Assembly: GCA_051880035.1 (NCBI GenBank)
Contig: JBJENE010000062.1
Location: forward strand, 1-64,000
Length of the DNA stretch: 64,000 nt
Direction: 5' to 3'
From: Eshraghiella sp051880035
GTDB taxonomy: Bacteria; Bacillota; Clostridia; Lachnospirales; Lachnospiraceae
The notes under the pieces were generated by a model. The model ran no database searches and had not been told where the DNA came from. It saw only the letters and a program-made list of their open reading frames with translations. The position numbers and the translations under genes were made by a program. Shown here piece after piece: positions 1-8,027 of this stretch; within the stretch, counting starts at the first letter, position 1; each line of letters opens with the position of its first letter.

Positions 1-30
1 CATCATAGCGCCGTAACGGAATCTTGCCAT
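1..30 (-). CDS. possible 5' end of a truncated gene
   Basis: The minus strand carries an open reading frame that starts at an ATG at position 30 and runs off the left edge (reads MARFRYGAMM). It lies just downstream of the amylase gene. A GGAGG at 51-55 is about 20 nt from this ATG, which is too far for a normal ribosome site. A TTG at 44 is better spaced but hits a stop after 13 codons. Function cannot be judged from ten codons. Confidence 0.3.
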   Translation of the reverse strand, partial: MARFRYGAMM

Positions 31-60
31 TTCATTTTTGGCAAGTACGTCCTCCGTATA

Positions 61-1713
61 TTATTTAAGAATTACACATCCGTATCCCGGAATTGTGATT
101 TTGTCGCCGTGGATTTCCGGCAGATTTTCATCCACACAGAGATAATCTGCTACTCCGTCATAGGAATATGTATCCTTGGATACCGTAATCTCTGTTGGCT
201 CCTCACTGTTGTTATAAATTATATAGATGGTTTCATCGTTATATTTTTTGGCCAGAGCACACAGATTGCCGTCCTGAGCCGCTACATCCTCCATTACAGA
301 AGGAACCCCTCTTCCGATTTCAGGGTATTTATTCCTTATATGGATTGCCTTACGGTAGTAATTATATAAAGAATACTCTTCGTCCTTTTGTGTATCCAAT
401 GCTCCGAATTTGTGCTCACCTGCCGCACAGCCGGACGGGCCTTTGGTCATTTCATCCGAATCCCCGTCAGTCCAGTACATCGGTGCACGCTTGTTTTCGT
501 CACTGCCGGAGCCGGACATTCCCAGTTCATCCCCGTAATATACATATACGCATCCGGTCTGGAAAAGCTGTACTGCCGCCGCCAGTTTTATTTTGCCCTC
601 AACCTTACCAAGAAAACCGGCGTTTCTTCCCACATCATGGTTTCCTATAAAGACTCCGTCCACATAATCCGGATTAATCGCCGAAAAATCATTGTACATT
701 GACACAATTCTTGAAGCAAGATTGTTTCCGGATGTACCGTTTCCTGCTTTATTAATGCATTTCACAATCGTTCCGTCTTTGCTGCCCAGAGTATAATTAA
801 ATATGCTGTCAATTCCGCTTTCATAATACTTCTTTATGGTTTCATAAGAATCCCATACTTCCGCCACACAGTAGATATCCGGGTCTATGCTTTTAACGTA
901 ATCGGAAAACCATTTAAGAACCTCGATATTTTTATCGTTCTGTGTTTCAAAATAATGTAATGCCGCATCAAGTCTGAAACCGGTTACACCTTTGTCAATC
1001 CAGAAAGCAGCAATATCTTCTATTTCTTTTCGAACTGCGGCACAATCAAGATTTAAATCAGGCATACCGCCCCAGAAAACGCATTCATAATACCAGTTAT
1101 CTGTGCCGCCAACTTTCTGCCATCCGCTCTTGGAGGTGTCTCTTTTCTCAAAATTATAATATTCGGCATACGGACACTCGTTGTAATCCGGTTCCTCATC
1201 ATCTTCAAGAGTATTTATGTACGCAACAGCTTCTCTGAACCATTCATTGGCAGATGAGGTATGGTTAAACACAAAGTCCATATAAATGTCGATTCCGCGT
1301 TCCTTACATTCTGCCGCAAAATTGTCCCAGTCTTCCATCGTTCCGTATTCCGGATCAATTGTATAATAATCCACCACATCATATTTATGGTATGTTGTGG
1401 ATTTGGTAAACGGAAGGAGCCAGATGGCTGTAAATCCCAAATCCTCAATATAATCAAGTTTGGATGTAAGTCCGTTAATATCGCCGATACCGTCTCCGTC
1501 GCTGTCGCAGAAAGAGTAAATAAGCACCTGATAGCAGGTATCATATTTATCATCCACTATATTGGGTTCATCATTAAATTCGGTATTTACTCCGTTAATT
1601 ATTTTGCTGTCTTTACCGCTGCCACAGCCCGCTAACAGTCCCGCAGCCAGGACACCGGCCAGAACCGGTGCCATGATGCGGCGTAATATTTTTTTTAATG
1701 CTTTCAGATACAT
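61..1713 (-). CDS. GH13 alpha-amylase lipoprotein
   Basis: A secreted, lipid-anchored alpha-amylase family enzyme (550 aa) that should hydrolyse alpha-1,4-glucans outside the membrane. The N-terminus is a basic, hydrophobic signal ending in a lipobox (LLAGC, Cys about residue 30). The GH13 barrel residues are visible: nucleophile Asp in GFRLDA (about 249), acid/base Glu in CVAEVWD (about 285) and the third Asp in IGNHD (about 360). I chose the ATG at 1713 because GGGAG lies 8 nt upstream of it. A TTG two codons earlier (1719) sits almost on that ribosome site. It follows the MalQ-GlgP gene by 22 bp, so the two are probably co-transcribed for starch and maltodextrin use. The exact specificity (amylase, neopullulanase or similar) cannot be told. 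Confidence 0.88.
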   Translation of the reverse strand: MYLKALKKILRRIMAPVLAGVLAAGLLAGCGSGKDSKIINGVNTEFNDEPNIVDDKYDTCYQVLIYSFCDSDGDGIGDINGLTSKLDYIEDLGFTAIWLLPFTKSTTYHKYDVVDYYTIDPEYGTMEDWDNFAAECKERGIDIYMDFVFNHTSSANEWFREAVAYINTLEDDEEPDYNECPYAEYYNFEKRDTSKSGWQKVGGTDNWYYECVFWGGMPDLNLDCAAVRKEIEDIAAFWIDKGVTGFRLDAALHYFETQNDKNIEVLKWFSDYVKSIDPDIYCVAEVWDSYETIKKYYESGIDSIFNYTLGSKDGTIVKCINKAGNGTSGNNLASRIVSMYNDFSAINPDYVDGVFIGNHDVGRNAGFLGKVEGKIKLAAAVQLFQTGCVYVYYGDELGMSGSGSDENKRAPMYWTDGDSDEMTKGPSGCAAGEHKFGALDTQKDEEYSLYNYYRKAIHIRNKYPEIGRGVPSVMEDVAAQDGNLCALAKKYNDETIYIIYNNSEEPTEITVSKDTYSYDGVADYLCVDENLPEIHGDKITIPGYGCVILK

Positions 1714-1735
1714 AGGCAATTCTCCCTTTTATCTT

Positions 1736-4700
1736 TTACAGATGCCAGATATCCTTGTTGTATTCTGCAATTGTTCTGTCTGATGAGAAGAATCCGGCCT
1801 TACTTATATTAACAAGCATTTTCTTTGCCCATGCTTTTCTGTCCTCATAATCAGCCAGGGCAATTTCCTTAACACGGATATAATCCCTTATGTCAAGTAA
1901 GGTCATGAACCAGTCTTTTTTAATAAGCTCTGCGTGGAGTCTTAAAAGTGTCTCGGCGTCTCCCGCTTTCATGACAGGTACGCTTATTATGAAATCCACA
2001 AGTTTCTTGATGAGCTCGTCATTAATATAGTAATCTTTTGCCTTATAATCTGCTTTCTGATAATGTTCAATAACCTGCTCGCTGCTTTCACCGAAGAAAT
2101 AAATATTATCTTCTCCAACCAGTTCGCCTATTTCAACATTGGCTCCGTCCTTGGTTCCTATGGTTACCGCTCCGTTTAACATAAATTTCATGTTGCCGGT
2201 TCCTGAAGCTTCCTTGGATGCAAGTGAAATCTGTTCTGAAATGTCACAGGCAGGAATAATTTTGGCCGCTTTGGAAACATTGTAGTTCTCTACCATAACA
2301 ACCTTAAGATACGGACTTACCTCAGGGTCATTGTTGATTACCTGCTGAAGGCAGAGGATAAGGTGAATAATGTCTTTGGCTATGGTATAAGCCGGTGCCG
2401 CCTTGGCTCCGAAAATTGCGGTAACAGGTGTCTTCGGAAGTCTGCCTGCCTTGATTTCAAAATATTTATAAATTACCCAGAGAACATTCATCTGCTGACG
2501 CTTATACTCATGAAGTCTTTTTACCTGGATATCAAAAATTGAATTTTCATCAATTTCAACATTCTGGGTTGCCTTAAGGTAATCCTTAAGGATTATTTTA
2601 TTATTCATTTTAATCTCAAGAAGTTTATCAAGAACGGCATCATCATCCGCATACTTGTTAAGCTCCTCAAGTTTATCCGCATCCAGCTTAAATGAATCCC
2701 CGATTAACGACTCAATATATGACGCAAGTTCCTCGTTACAGTGTAAAAGCCATCTTCTGAAAGTAATTCCGTTGGTCTTGTTGTTGAATTTCTCAGGATA
2801 GATTTTATAAAAATTATTAAGCTCTGTATCCTTAAGAATCTCCGTATGAAGATATGCAACACCGTTGACACTGTGTCCGTAATGGATATCCATATGAGCC
2901 ATATGAACCCTGTCGGAATCATCGATAATGTATACTGACGGGTCATCAAACTTAGCCCTGACTCTCTCATCCAGTTCCTTAATGATAGGAACAAGTGCAG
3001 GAACTACCTTTTCAAGGTATTTGAGAGGCCATTTTTCCAAAGCTTCGGCCAGAATTGTATGGTTGGTATATGCACATGTATCGGTTACAATTTTAACAGC
3101 CTCATCCATTTCGATTCCTTCTTCTTTAAGAAGCCTTATAAGTTCAGGAATTACCATTGAAGGATGTGTATCATTAATCTGAATTGCGGCATAATCAGCC
3201 AGGTCATGAAGGTTGGAGCCTTTTTTCTTACATTCATCAAGAATAAATCTTGCCCCGTTGGCAACCATAAAATACTGCTGGTAAATTCTAAGAAGATTAC
3301 CTGCTTCATCGCTGTCATCCGGATAAAGGAACAAAGTAAGGTTCTTTTGGATATCTGTTTTATCAAAATTGATTCCGTCACCTTTAATAATACTCTCATC
3401 AACAGACTCAATATCAAAAAGATGAAGCTTGTTGGTTCTGTTATTATATCCGGTTACATCTATGTCATAGAGTCTTGAAGTAACTGTTAAATCTCCGAAT
3501 TCCACCTCGTAGCTCACATCAGTCTTAGTAAGCCAGCTCTTATCTTCTATCCAAGGATTAGCTGTTTCTTTCTGGAAATTATTTTCAAATACCTGCTTAA
3601 AAAGACCCATGTGGTAATTTAATCCTATTCCGTCTCCGTTAAGTCCCAGGGATGCCATGGAATCAATAAAGCATGCGGCAAGTCTTCCCAGTCCGCCGTT
3701 ACCAAGTGACGGTTCCGGTTCAACTTCCTCTATCTCGTATATGCTTTTGCCGTTCTCCTCAAGTTCTTTTTTGACTGAATCAAACACTCCAAGGTTAATA
3801 AGATTGTTGGATAAAAGTTTACCGATAAGGAACTCTGCCGAAATATAATATACTTTCTTCTTTCCTTCATTGCTTTCTTTATCTTTAGACAATGTTTTGG
3901 TCATTTCAAGAAGTGCATAATAAAGCTCCTCGTTAGAACAATCTTTAATTGTCTTATTGTAGTTTTTTTCACAAATATCAGATAACATATAATCCTCCTT
4001 GCTAAAATAGCATTTGTTCCCGGTTCTTGAATATATCTTGGTAATATCCCTTAAATAATCCCTGATTTCGGTTGTGAATTCCCCGTCCTGCATTCTCCAT
4101 TTCCAGTTATTACCGATTGTGGACGGAAGATTCATTCTCGCTTTATTATCTTTACCCAGAAGGTCCTGCATCTGGATGATAACCGTATCAGCCACACTCA
4201 TATATGCCAGACGGATAAGTGTCTTCGGAATATCTTTCTTATCCTGGATGCCCAGGTATTTCAACATATATTCTATATTGTTGTCCGTTGCATTCTCTAT
4301 ATATCCTTCAATCGTCTCATTATCATGAGTACCGATATACACTACATAATTCTGTTTATGATTATGCGGAAGGTGGTCATTATCCGTACCTCCGTCAAAG
4401 GCAAACTGCAGAACTTTCATTCCCGGATATCCTGATTCCTTAATAAGTTCGGTAACCTCAGGAACAACCACGCCCAGATCCTCTGCAATAACCTTTGCAT
4501 CTCCCATCACGCTGTCGATTGCATTAATTAATTTAATTCCCGGTCCTTTTGCAAAGAAACCTTCCTTCGGTACTCCGTCAACAGGAATGTTGTAGTAACG
4601 GACAATACCGATAAAATGGTCAATTCTTGTTACATCATACAGCTTGGCGGAAGCAGCCATTCTCTTTTTCCACCATGCAAAATCATCTTCTTCCATTCTA

Positions 4701-5506
4701 TCCCAGTCATAAAGCGGATTACCCCATTTCTGGCCCCAGTCGGAAAAAGCATCAGGAGGACATCCTGCCACATTGACAGGTCTCCACTCTTCGTCCAGCC
4801 GGAACAATTCATGATTGGTCCATACATCCGAACTGTCAAGTGCCACATAAATCGGGATGTCTCCTATAATAAGAATACCTTTCTTATTGGCATAAGCTTT
4901 AAGCCTGTCCCATTGCTGATAGAATTTAAACTGAAGAAATTTATGGAATTCTATTTCGTCGGAAAGCTTTTCCTCATATGCCGCAACAGCTTCTTCCTTG
5001 CGGAATCGGATATCCTCTTCCCAGCTTAACCACTCCTTGTTGTCATGGTCTGCTTTAATTGCCATAAAAAGTGCATAGTCGTGAAGCCAATGTCTGTTTT
5101 CTGATTCAAATTCAATATATTCTACACTTGTACGGTAATCAGATGCTTCAAATGCTTTTCTTAAAATCCTGAATCTTTCATTATATATAACATCATATTC
5201 CACAAATTCAGGATTCTGTCCCCAATATGTCTGTTCGACATCATCCCTGTCAAGAAGTCCCTCTTCAATGAGTATATCAAGATCTATAAAATACGGATTG
5301 CCGGCAAATGCGGAAAATGACTGATACGGGCTGTCTCCGTAGCTGGTCGGTCCTACCGGGAGTACCTGCCAGTATTTCTGTCCGGATGACTTAAGCATAT
5401 CAACAAATTCATAAGCCTTGGCGCCTAATGTTCCTATTCCGTACGGAGACGGAAGGCTGCTGATGGGAAGCAGAATACCTGCTCCTCGTTCAAGTTTTTT
5501 ACCCAT
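1736..5506 (-). CDS. malQ-glgP: 4-alpha-glucanotransferase fused to glycogen phosphorylase
   Basis: One uninterrupted 1256-residue frame joins two cytoplasmic alpha-glucan enzymes. Residues 1-506 are a complete MalQ (GH77) disproportionating enzyme with Asp296 (RIDHF), Glu342 (AEDLG) and Asp395 (GTHDNE). Residues 507-1256 are a GT35 alpha-glucan phosphorylase with the EPSLGNGGLGRLAA and NGITFRRW motifs and the PLP-lysine motif SGTGNMKF. MalQ makes longer glucans and the phosphorylase removes glucose-1-phosphate, so coupling is sensible. The junction is odd: Met507 (position 3988) is preceded by a perfect AAGGAGG at 3994-4000 with 5-nt spacing, as if two genes lost the intervening stop. A separate phosphorylase polypeptide could therefore also be made. 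The fusion starts at ATG 5506 behind AGGAG. An AraC-type regulator is divergent. Confidence 0.92.
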   Translation of the reverse strand: MGKKLERGAGILLPISSLPSPYGIGTLGAKAYEFVDMLKSSGQKYWQVLPVGPTSYGDSPYQSFSAFAGNPYFIDLDILIEEGLLDRDDVEQTYWGQNPEFVEYDVIYNERFRILRKAFEASDYRTSVEYIEFESENRHWLHDYALFMAIKADHDNKEWLSWEEDIRFRKEEAVAAYEEKLSDEIEFHKFLQFKFYQQWDRLKAYANKKGILIIGDIPIYVALDSSDVWTNHELFRLDEEWRPVNVAGCPPDAFSDWGQKWGNPLYDWDRMEEDDFAWWKKRMAASAKLYDVTRIDHFIGIVRYYNIPVDGVPKEGFFAKGPGIKLINAIDSVMGDAKVIAEDLGVVVPEVTELIKESGYPGMKVLQFAFDGGTDNDHLPHNHKQNYVVYIGTHDNETIEGYIENATDNNIEYMLKYLGIQDKKDIPKTLIRLAYMSVADTVIIQMQDLLGKDNKARMNLPSTIGNNWKWRMQDGEFTTEIRDYLRDITKIYSRTGNKCYFSKEDYMLSDICEKNYNKTIKDCSNEELYYALLEMTKTLSKDKESNEGKKKVYYISAEFLIGKLLSNNLINLGVFDSVKKELEENGKSIYEIEEVEPEPSLGNGGLGRLAACFIDSMASLGLNGDGIGLNYHMGLFKQVFENNFQKETANPWIEDKSWLTKTDVSYEVEFGDLTVTSRLYDIDVTGYNNRTNKLHLFDIESVDESIIKGDGINFDKTDIQKNLTLFLYPDDSDEAGNLLRIYQQYFMVANGARFILDECKKKGSNLHDLADYAAIQINDTHPSMVIPELIRLLKEEGIEMDEAVKIVTDTCAYTNHTILAEALEKWPLKYLEKVVPALVPIIKELDERVRAKFDDPSVYIIDDSDRVHMAHMDIHYGHSVNGVAYLHTEILKDTELNNFYKIYPEKFNNKTNGITFRRWLLHCNEELASYIESLIGDSFKLDADKLEELNKYADDDAVLDKLLEIKMNNKIILKDYLKATQNVEIDENSIFDIQVKRLHEYKRQQMNVLWVIYKYFEIKAGRLPKTPVTAIFGAKAAPAYTIAKDIIHLILCLQQVINNDPEVSPYLKVVMVENYNVSKAAKIIPACDISEQISLASKEASGTGNMKFMLNGAVTIGTKDGANVEIGELVGEDNIYFFGESSEQVIEHYQKADYKAKDYYINDELIKKLVDFIISVPVMKAGDAETLLRLHAELIKKDWFMTLLDIRDYIRVKEIALADYEDRKAWAKKMLVNISKAGFFSSDRTIAEYNKDIWHL
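3986..4000 (-). promoter_or_regulatory. internal ribosome binding site and start at MalQ/GlgP junction
   Basis: Inside the fused frame, minus-strand AAGGAGG (4000-3994) precedes an in-frame ATG (3988) by 5 nt. The ATG is exactly the first residue of the phosphorylase part, which would be 750 aa. The Shine-Dalgarno bases are read through as Lys-Glu-Asp codons in the fusion. Confidence 0.6.
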
Positions 5507-5581
5507 ATGGAATCTCCTGTCATTTCATAATAGATTTTCACTCTTTTGATTGTATTTTAATATCAAAATACTATCATTTTC

Positions 5582-5611
5582 TTGCAGTATATCATTATAA
5601 TATGGTACAAT
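5582..5611 (+). promoter_or_regulatory. putative sigma-A promoter of the AraC-type gene
   Basis: TTGCAG at 5582-5587, an 18-bp spacer and TACAAT at 5606-5611, ahead of the AraC-family start at 5648. A perfect TATAAT also lies at 5596-5601, but without a good -35. Confidence 0.4.
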
Positions 5612-5647
5612 TCTATCATACTCATATATTTTGGGAGGTATTTTGCC

Positions 5648-6520
5648 ATGTTTATACCTGAATATGAACATTATCACGAAAATAAAGTACATTCAGCATC
5701 ACTTTTTCCGTATAATACTTACATTTGTTCCATACCTCTTGACTTTAAGGAGGTACAAAAGCACTGGCACAACGAAATGGAAATTATTTATATAAAAAAA
5801 GGATGCGGTATCATTACCCTTGATTTTGATACATATAATGTTACGGCAGGCGATATTGTTATTGTTGTCCCGGGACAGCTTCACGGAATATACCAGCATG
5901 ATTCCGACACAATGGAATATGAAAACATAATTTTTTCCTTAAATATGCTTCTTTCAAAGCATTCCGACTCCGTGGACAGTGAATTTTTCACGCCGCTATT
6001 ATCAGGTGGTATTAAGTTCGAACATTTCATAACCGTAGAGCTTCCTTATTATAGTGACCTTGCCGCATGCCTTAACAGGGCCGATATGATATGCTCCGAT
6101 TTCTCAAAAGGCTATAAACTTGCAATCAAAGGCTGCCTGTTTGATTTTTTCTATATTCTGTACCAAAACTCGGATGAAAGCGGTCCGGTTAAGGACAATC
6201 GTAATCTGGAAAGAATAAAAGAAGTCATCAAATATATTGACCATAACTATGCTTCGGATATAACCATTGAGGAAATATCTGCCGTATGCGGTTTTTCCTC
6301 TTCGCATTTCATGAAATTTTTTAAAAATACAATGGGCACATCTTTTATTGATTACCTTAATGACTACAGGCTTGCGGTAGCCTCAAGGCTTTTATTATCT
6401 TCCGAAAGCAACATTATCGATATTGCCGAAGGCTGCGGGTATAATAACCTGTCTTATTTTAATCGTATTTTCAAAAAAAAATACGGCATGACGCCAAGTT
6501 CTTACCGAAAAGTAAATTAA
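5648..6520 (+). CDS. AraC-family transcriptional regulator with cupin sensor
   Basis: A 290-residue cytoplasmic regulator. The N-terminal half looks like an AraC-type cupin ligand pocket: HWHNEMEIIYI, then DIVIVVPGQLHGI. The C-terminal ~100 residues carry two helix-turn-helix units (EISAVCGFSSSHFMKFFK and DIAEGCGYNNLSYFNRIFKKKYGMTPSSYR). The start is the ATG at 5648, behind GGGAGG with 7-nt spacing, rather than an upstream in-frame ATG that lacks a ribosome site. It is divergent from malQ-glgP and the amylase across ~140 bp, so control of that glucan operon is the simplest inference. The ligand is unknown. Confidence 0.85.
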   Translation: MFIPEYEHYHENKVHSASLFPYNTYICSIPLDFKEVQKHWHNEMEIIYIKKGCGIITLDFDTYNVTAGDIVIVVPGQLHGIYQHDSDTMEYENIIFSLNMLLSKHSDSVDSEFFTPLLSGGIKFEHFITVELPYYSDLAACLNRADMICSDFSKGYKLAIKGCLFDFFYILYQNSDESGPVKDNRNLERIKEVIKYIDHNYASDITIEEISAVCGFSSSHFMKFFKNTMGTSFIDYLNDYRLAVASRLLLSSESNIIDIAEGCGYNNLSYFNRIFKKKYGMTPSSYRKVN

Positions 6521-6564
6521 TTATAAATTTATTGTTAAATTTGTATATTCTTCCATATATTTCA

Positions 6565-6593
6565 TTGAAACATTTGTGCATATATGTTAAAAT
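6565..6593 (+). promoter_or_regulatory. extended -10 promoter of the alcohol dehydrogenase gene
   Basis: TTGAAA (6565-6570), 17-bp spacer, TAAAAT (6588-6593) with an upstream TGn (6585-6587). The predicted start near 6600 leaves a ~70-nt leader before the ATG at 6669. Confidence 0.6.
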
Positions 6594-6668
6594 TATTAAG
6601 TAATGCGCAGTACTATCAATACATATACCTGCGTAACAACTTTACTAACTTAAGGAGGTTTTGATTTT

Positions 6669-7880
6669 ATGGCACGTTTTACTTTACCAAGAGACTTATA
6701 CCACGGAAAAGGATCTCTTGAAGCTCTCAAATCACTTAAAGGCACCAAGGCTGTAATCTGTATAGGCGGAAGTTCTATGAAGAAGAACGGATTTCTCGCT
6801 AAGGCAGAAGGTTACCTGAAAGAAGCAGGTATGGAAGTTAAGGTTATTGAAGGTATTGAACCGGACCCTTCCGTTGAGACAGTTATGAACGGTGCAGCCG
6901 TAATGCTTGAATTTGAGCCGGACTGGATTGTGGCAATAGGCGGAGGTTCTCCTATTGATGCAGCCAAAGCTATGTGGATTAAATATGAATATCCTGATAC
7001 CACATTTGAAGATATGTGTAAGATTTTCGGAATCCCATCACTTCGTAAAAAGGCTCATTTCTGTGCTGTATCTTCTACTTCCGGTACAGCAACCGAGGTT
7101 ACTGCGTTTTCTATCATTACAGATTACAAGAAAGGTATCAAGTATCCTATTGCAGACTTTGAAATCACACCGGATGTGGCAATTGTTGACCCTGAACTGG
7201 CAGAGACAATGCCTGTTAAATTAGTTGCTCATACAGGTATGGATGCCATCACCCACGCAGTTGAAGCATATGTTTCCACAGCACACTGCGACTATACCGA
7301 CCCACTTGCATTACATGCAATTAAGATGATTGATGCACATCTTGTTAAATCCTATAACGGAGATATGGATTCAAGAGATTCAATGCATAATGCACAGTGT
7401 CTTGCAGGTATGGCATTCTCCAATGCTTTGCTTGGTATTGTTCATTCAATGGCACATAAGACAGGTGCTGCTTTCACAGGCGGTCATATCATCCACGGTG
7501 CTGCCAATGCAATGTATCTTCCTAAGGTTATCAAATTTAACGCTAAGAACCCTGAAGCTGCCGCAAGATATGCAGAGATTGCAGATTTCATTAAACTTGG
7601 CGGAGATACAGTTGAAGAGAAAATCGATAACCTGATTGCAATGCTCAGAAAGCTCAATGATGACCTTAATATTCCTCACTGCATTAAGAATTACGGTGAA
7701 GGCGGTCTTCCTGCGGATACAGGTATCGTTCCTGAAGATGAATTCCTTTCAAAGCTCTCAGATATAGCTGCCAATGCTCTTCTGGATGCATGTACAGGTT
7801 CCAATCCAAGACAGCCGAGTCAGGAAGAGATGGAGAAGTTACTGAAGTGCTGCTACTACGACACAGAGGTAGATTTCTAA
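6669..7880 (+). CDS. iron-containing alcohol dehydrogenase
   Basis: A 403-residue group III (Fe-dependent) alcohol dehydrogenase that would interconvert aldehydes and alcohols with NAD(P)H in the cytoplasm. The nucleotide-binding motif GGGSPIDAAKAM is present. The metal-ligand region shows GMDAITHAVEAYVS followed by HSMAHKTGA and HIIHGAANA, matching the Asp and His ligands of the family. A strong AAGGAGG lies 10 nt upstream of the ATG, and the gene has its own promoter and terminator, so it is monocistronic. It is likely a redox outlet for fermentation (ethanol or butanol). The substrate is not defined by sequence. Confidence 0.92.
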   Translation: MARFTLPRDLYHGKGSLEALKSLKGTKAVICIGGSSMKKNGFLAKAEGYLKEAGMEVKVIEGIEPDPSVETVMNGAAVMLEFEPDWIVAIGGGSPIDAAKAMWIKYEYPDTTFEDMCKIFGIPSLRKKAHFCAVSSTSGTATEVTAFSIITDYKKGIKYPIADFEITPDVAIVDPELAETMPVKLVAHTGMDAITHAVEAYVSTAHCDYTDPLALHAIKMIDAHLVKSYNGDMDSRDSMHNAQCLAGMAFSNALLGIVHSMAHKTGAAFTGGHIIHGAANAMYLPKVIKFNAKNPEAAARYAEIADFIKLGGDTVEEKIDNLIAMLRKLNDDLNIPHCIKNYGEGGLPADTGIVPEDEFLSKLSDIAANALLDACTGSNPRQPSQEEMEKLLKCCYYDTEVDF

Positions 7881-7906
7881 AAAGTAAGTTAAGAGAATAT
7901 CTTTCG

Positions 7907-7944
7907 AGCCCCATAATTTGTAACAATTATGGGGCTGATTTATT
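7907..7944 (+). terminator. intrinsic terminator of the alcohol dehydrogenase gene
   Basis: A perfect 12-bp stem AGCCCCATAATT (7907-7918) / AATTATGGGGCT (7925-7936) with a 6-nt loop, followed by a short T-rich stretch. Confidence 0.75.
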
Positions 7945-7964
7945 GCCGGCATAACGGCTTATTG

Positions 7965-8004
7965 AACAAAAAGGGCACCTGTCCACCAGGAACAGATGCC
8001 CTTC
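7965..8004 (-). terminator. intrinsic terminator of the large surface protein gene
   Basis: On the minus strand a ~12-bp stem (GGGCATCTGTTC paired with GGACAGGTGCCC, with G-T wobbles) is followed by TTTTTG. It lies ~25 bp beyond the stop of the gene ending at 8028. Confidence 0.65.
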
Positions 8005-8027
8005 TTCATTACATTTTCTGTATCATG

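Noticed and set aside
3980..4005. Frameshift or sequencing error joining malQ and glgP
   Set aside because: The frame is continuous and the phosphorylase start is exactly in frame. A lost stop is still possible, but nothing in the sequence shows an error.
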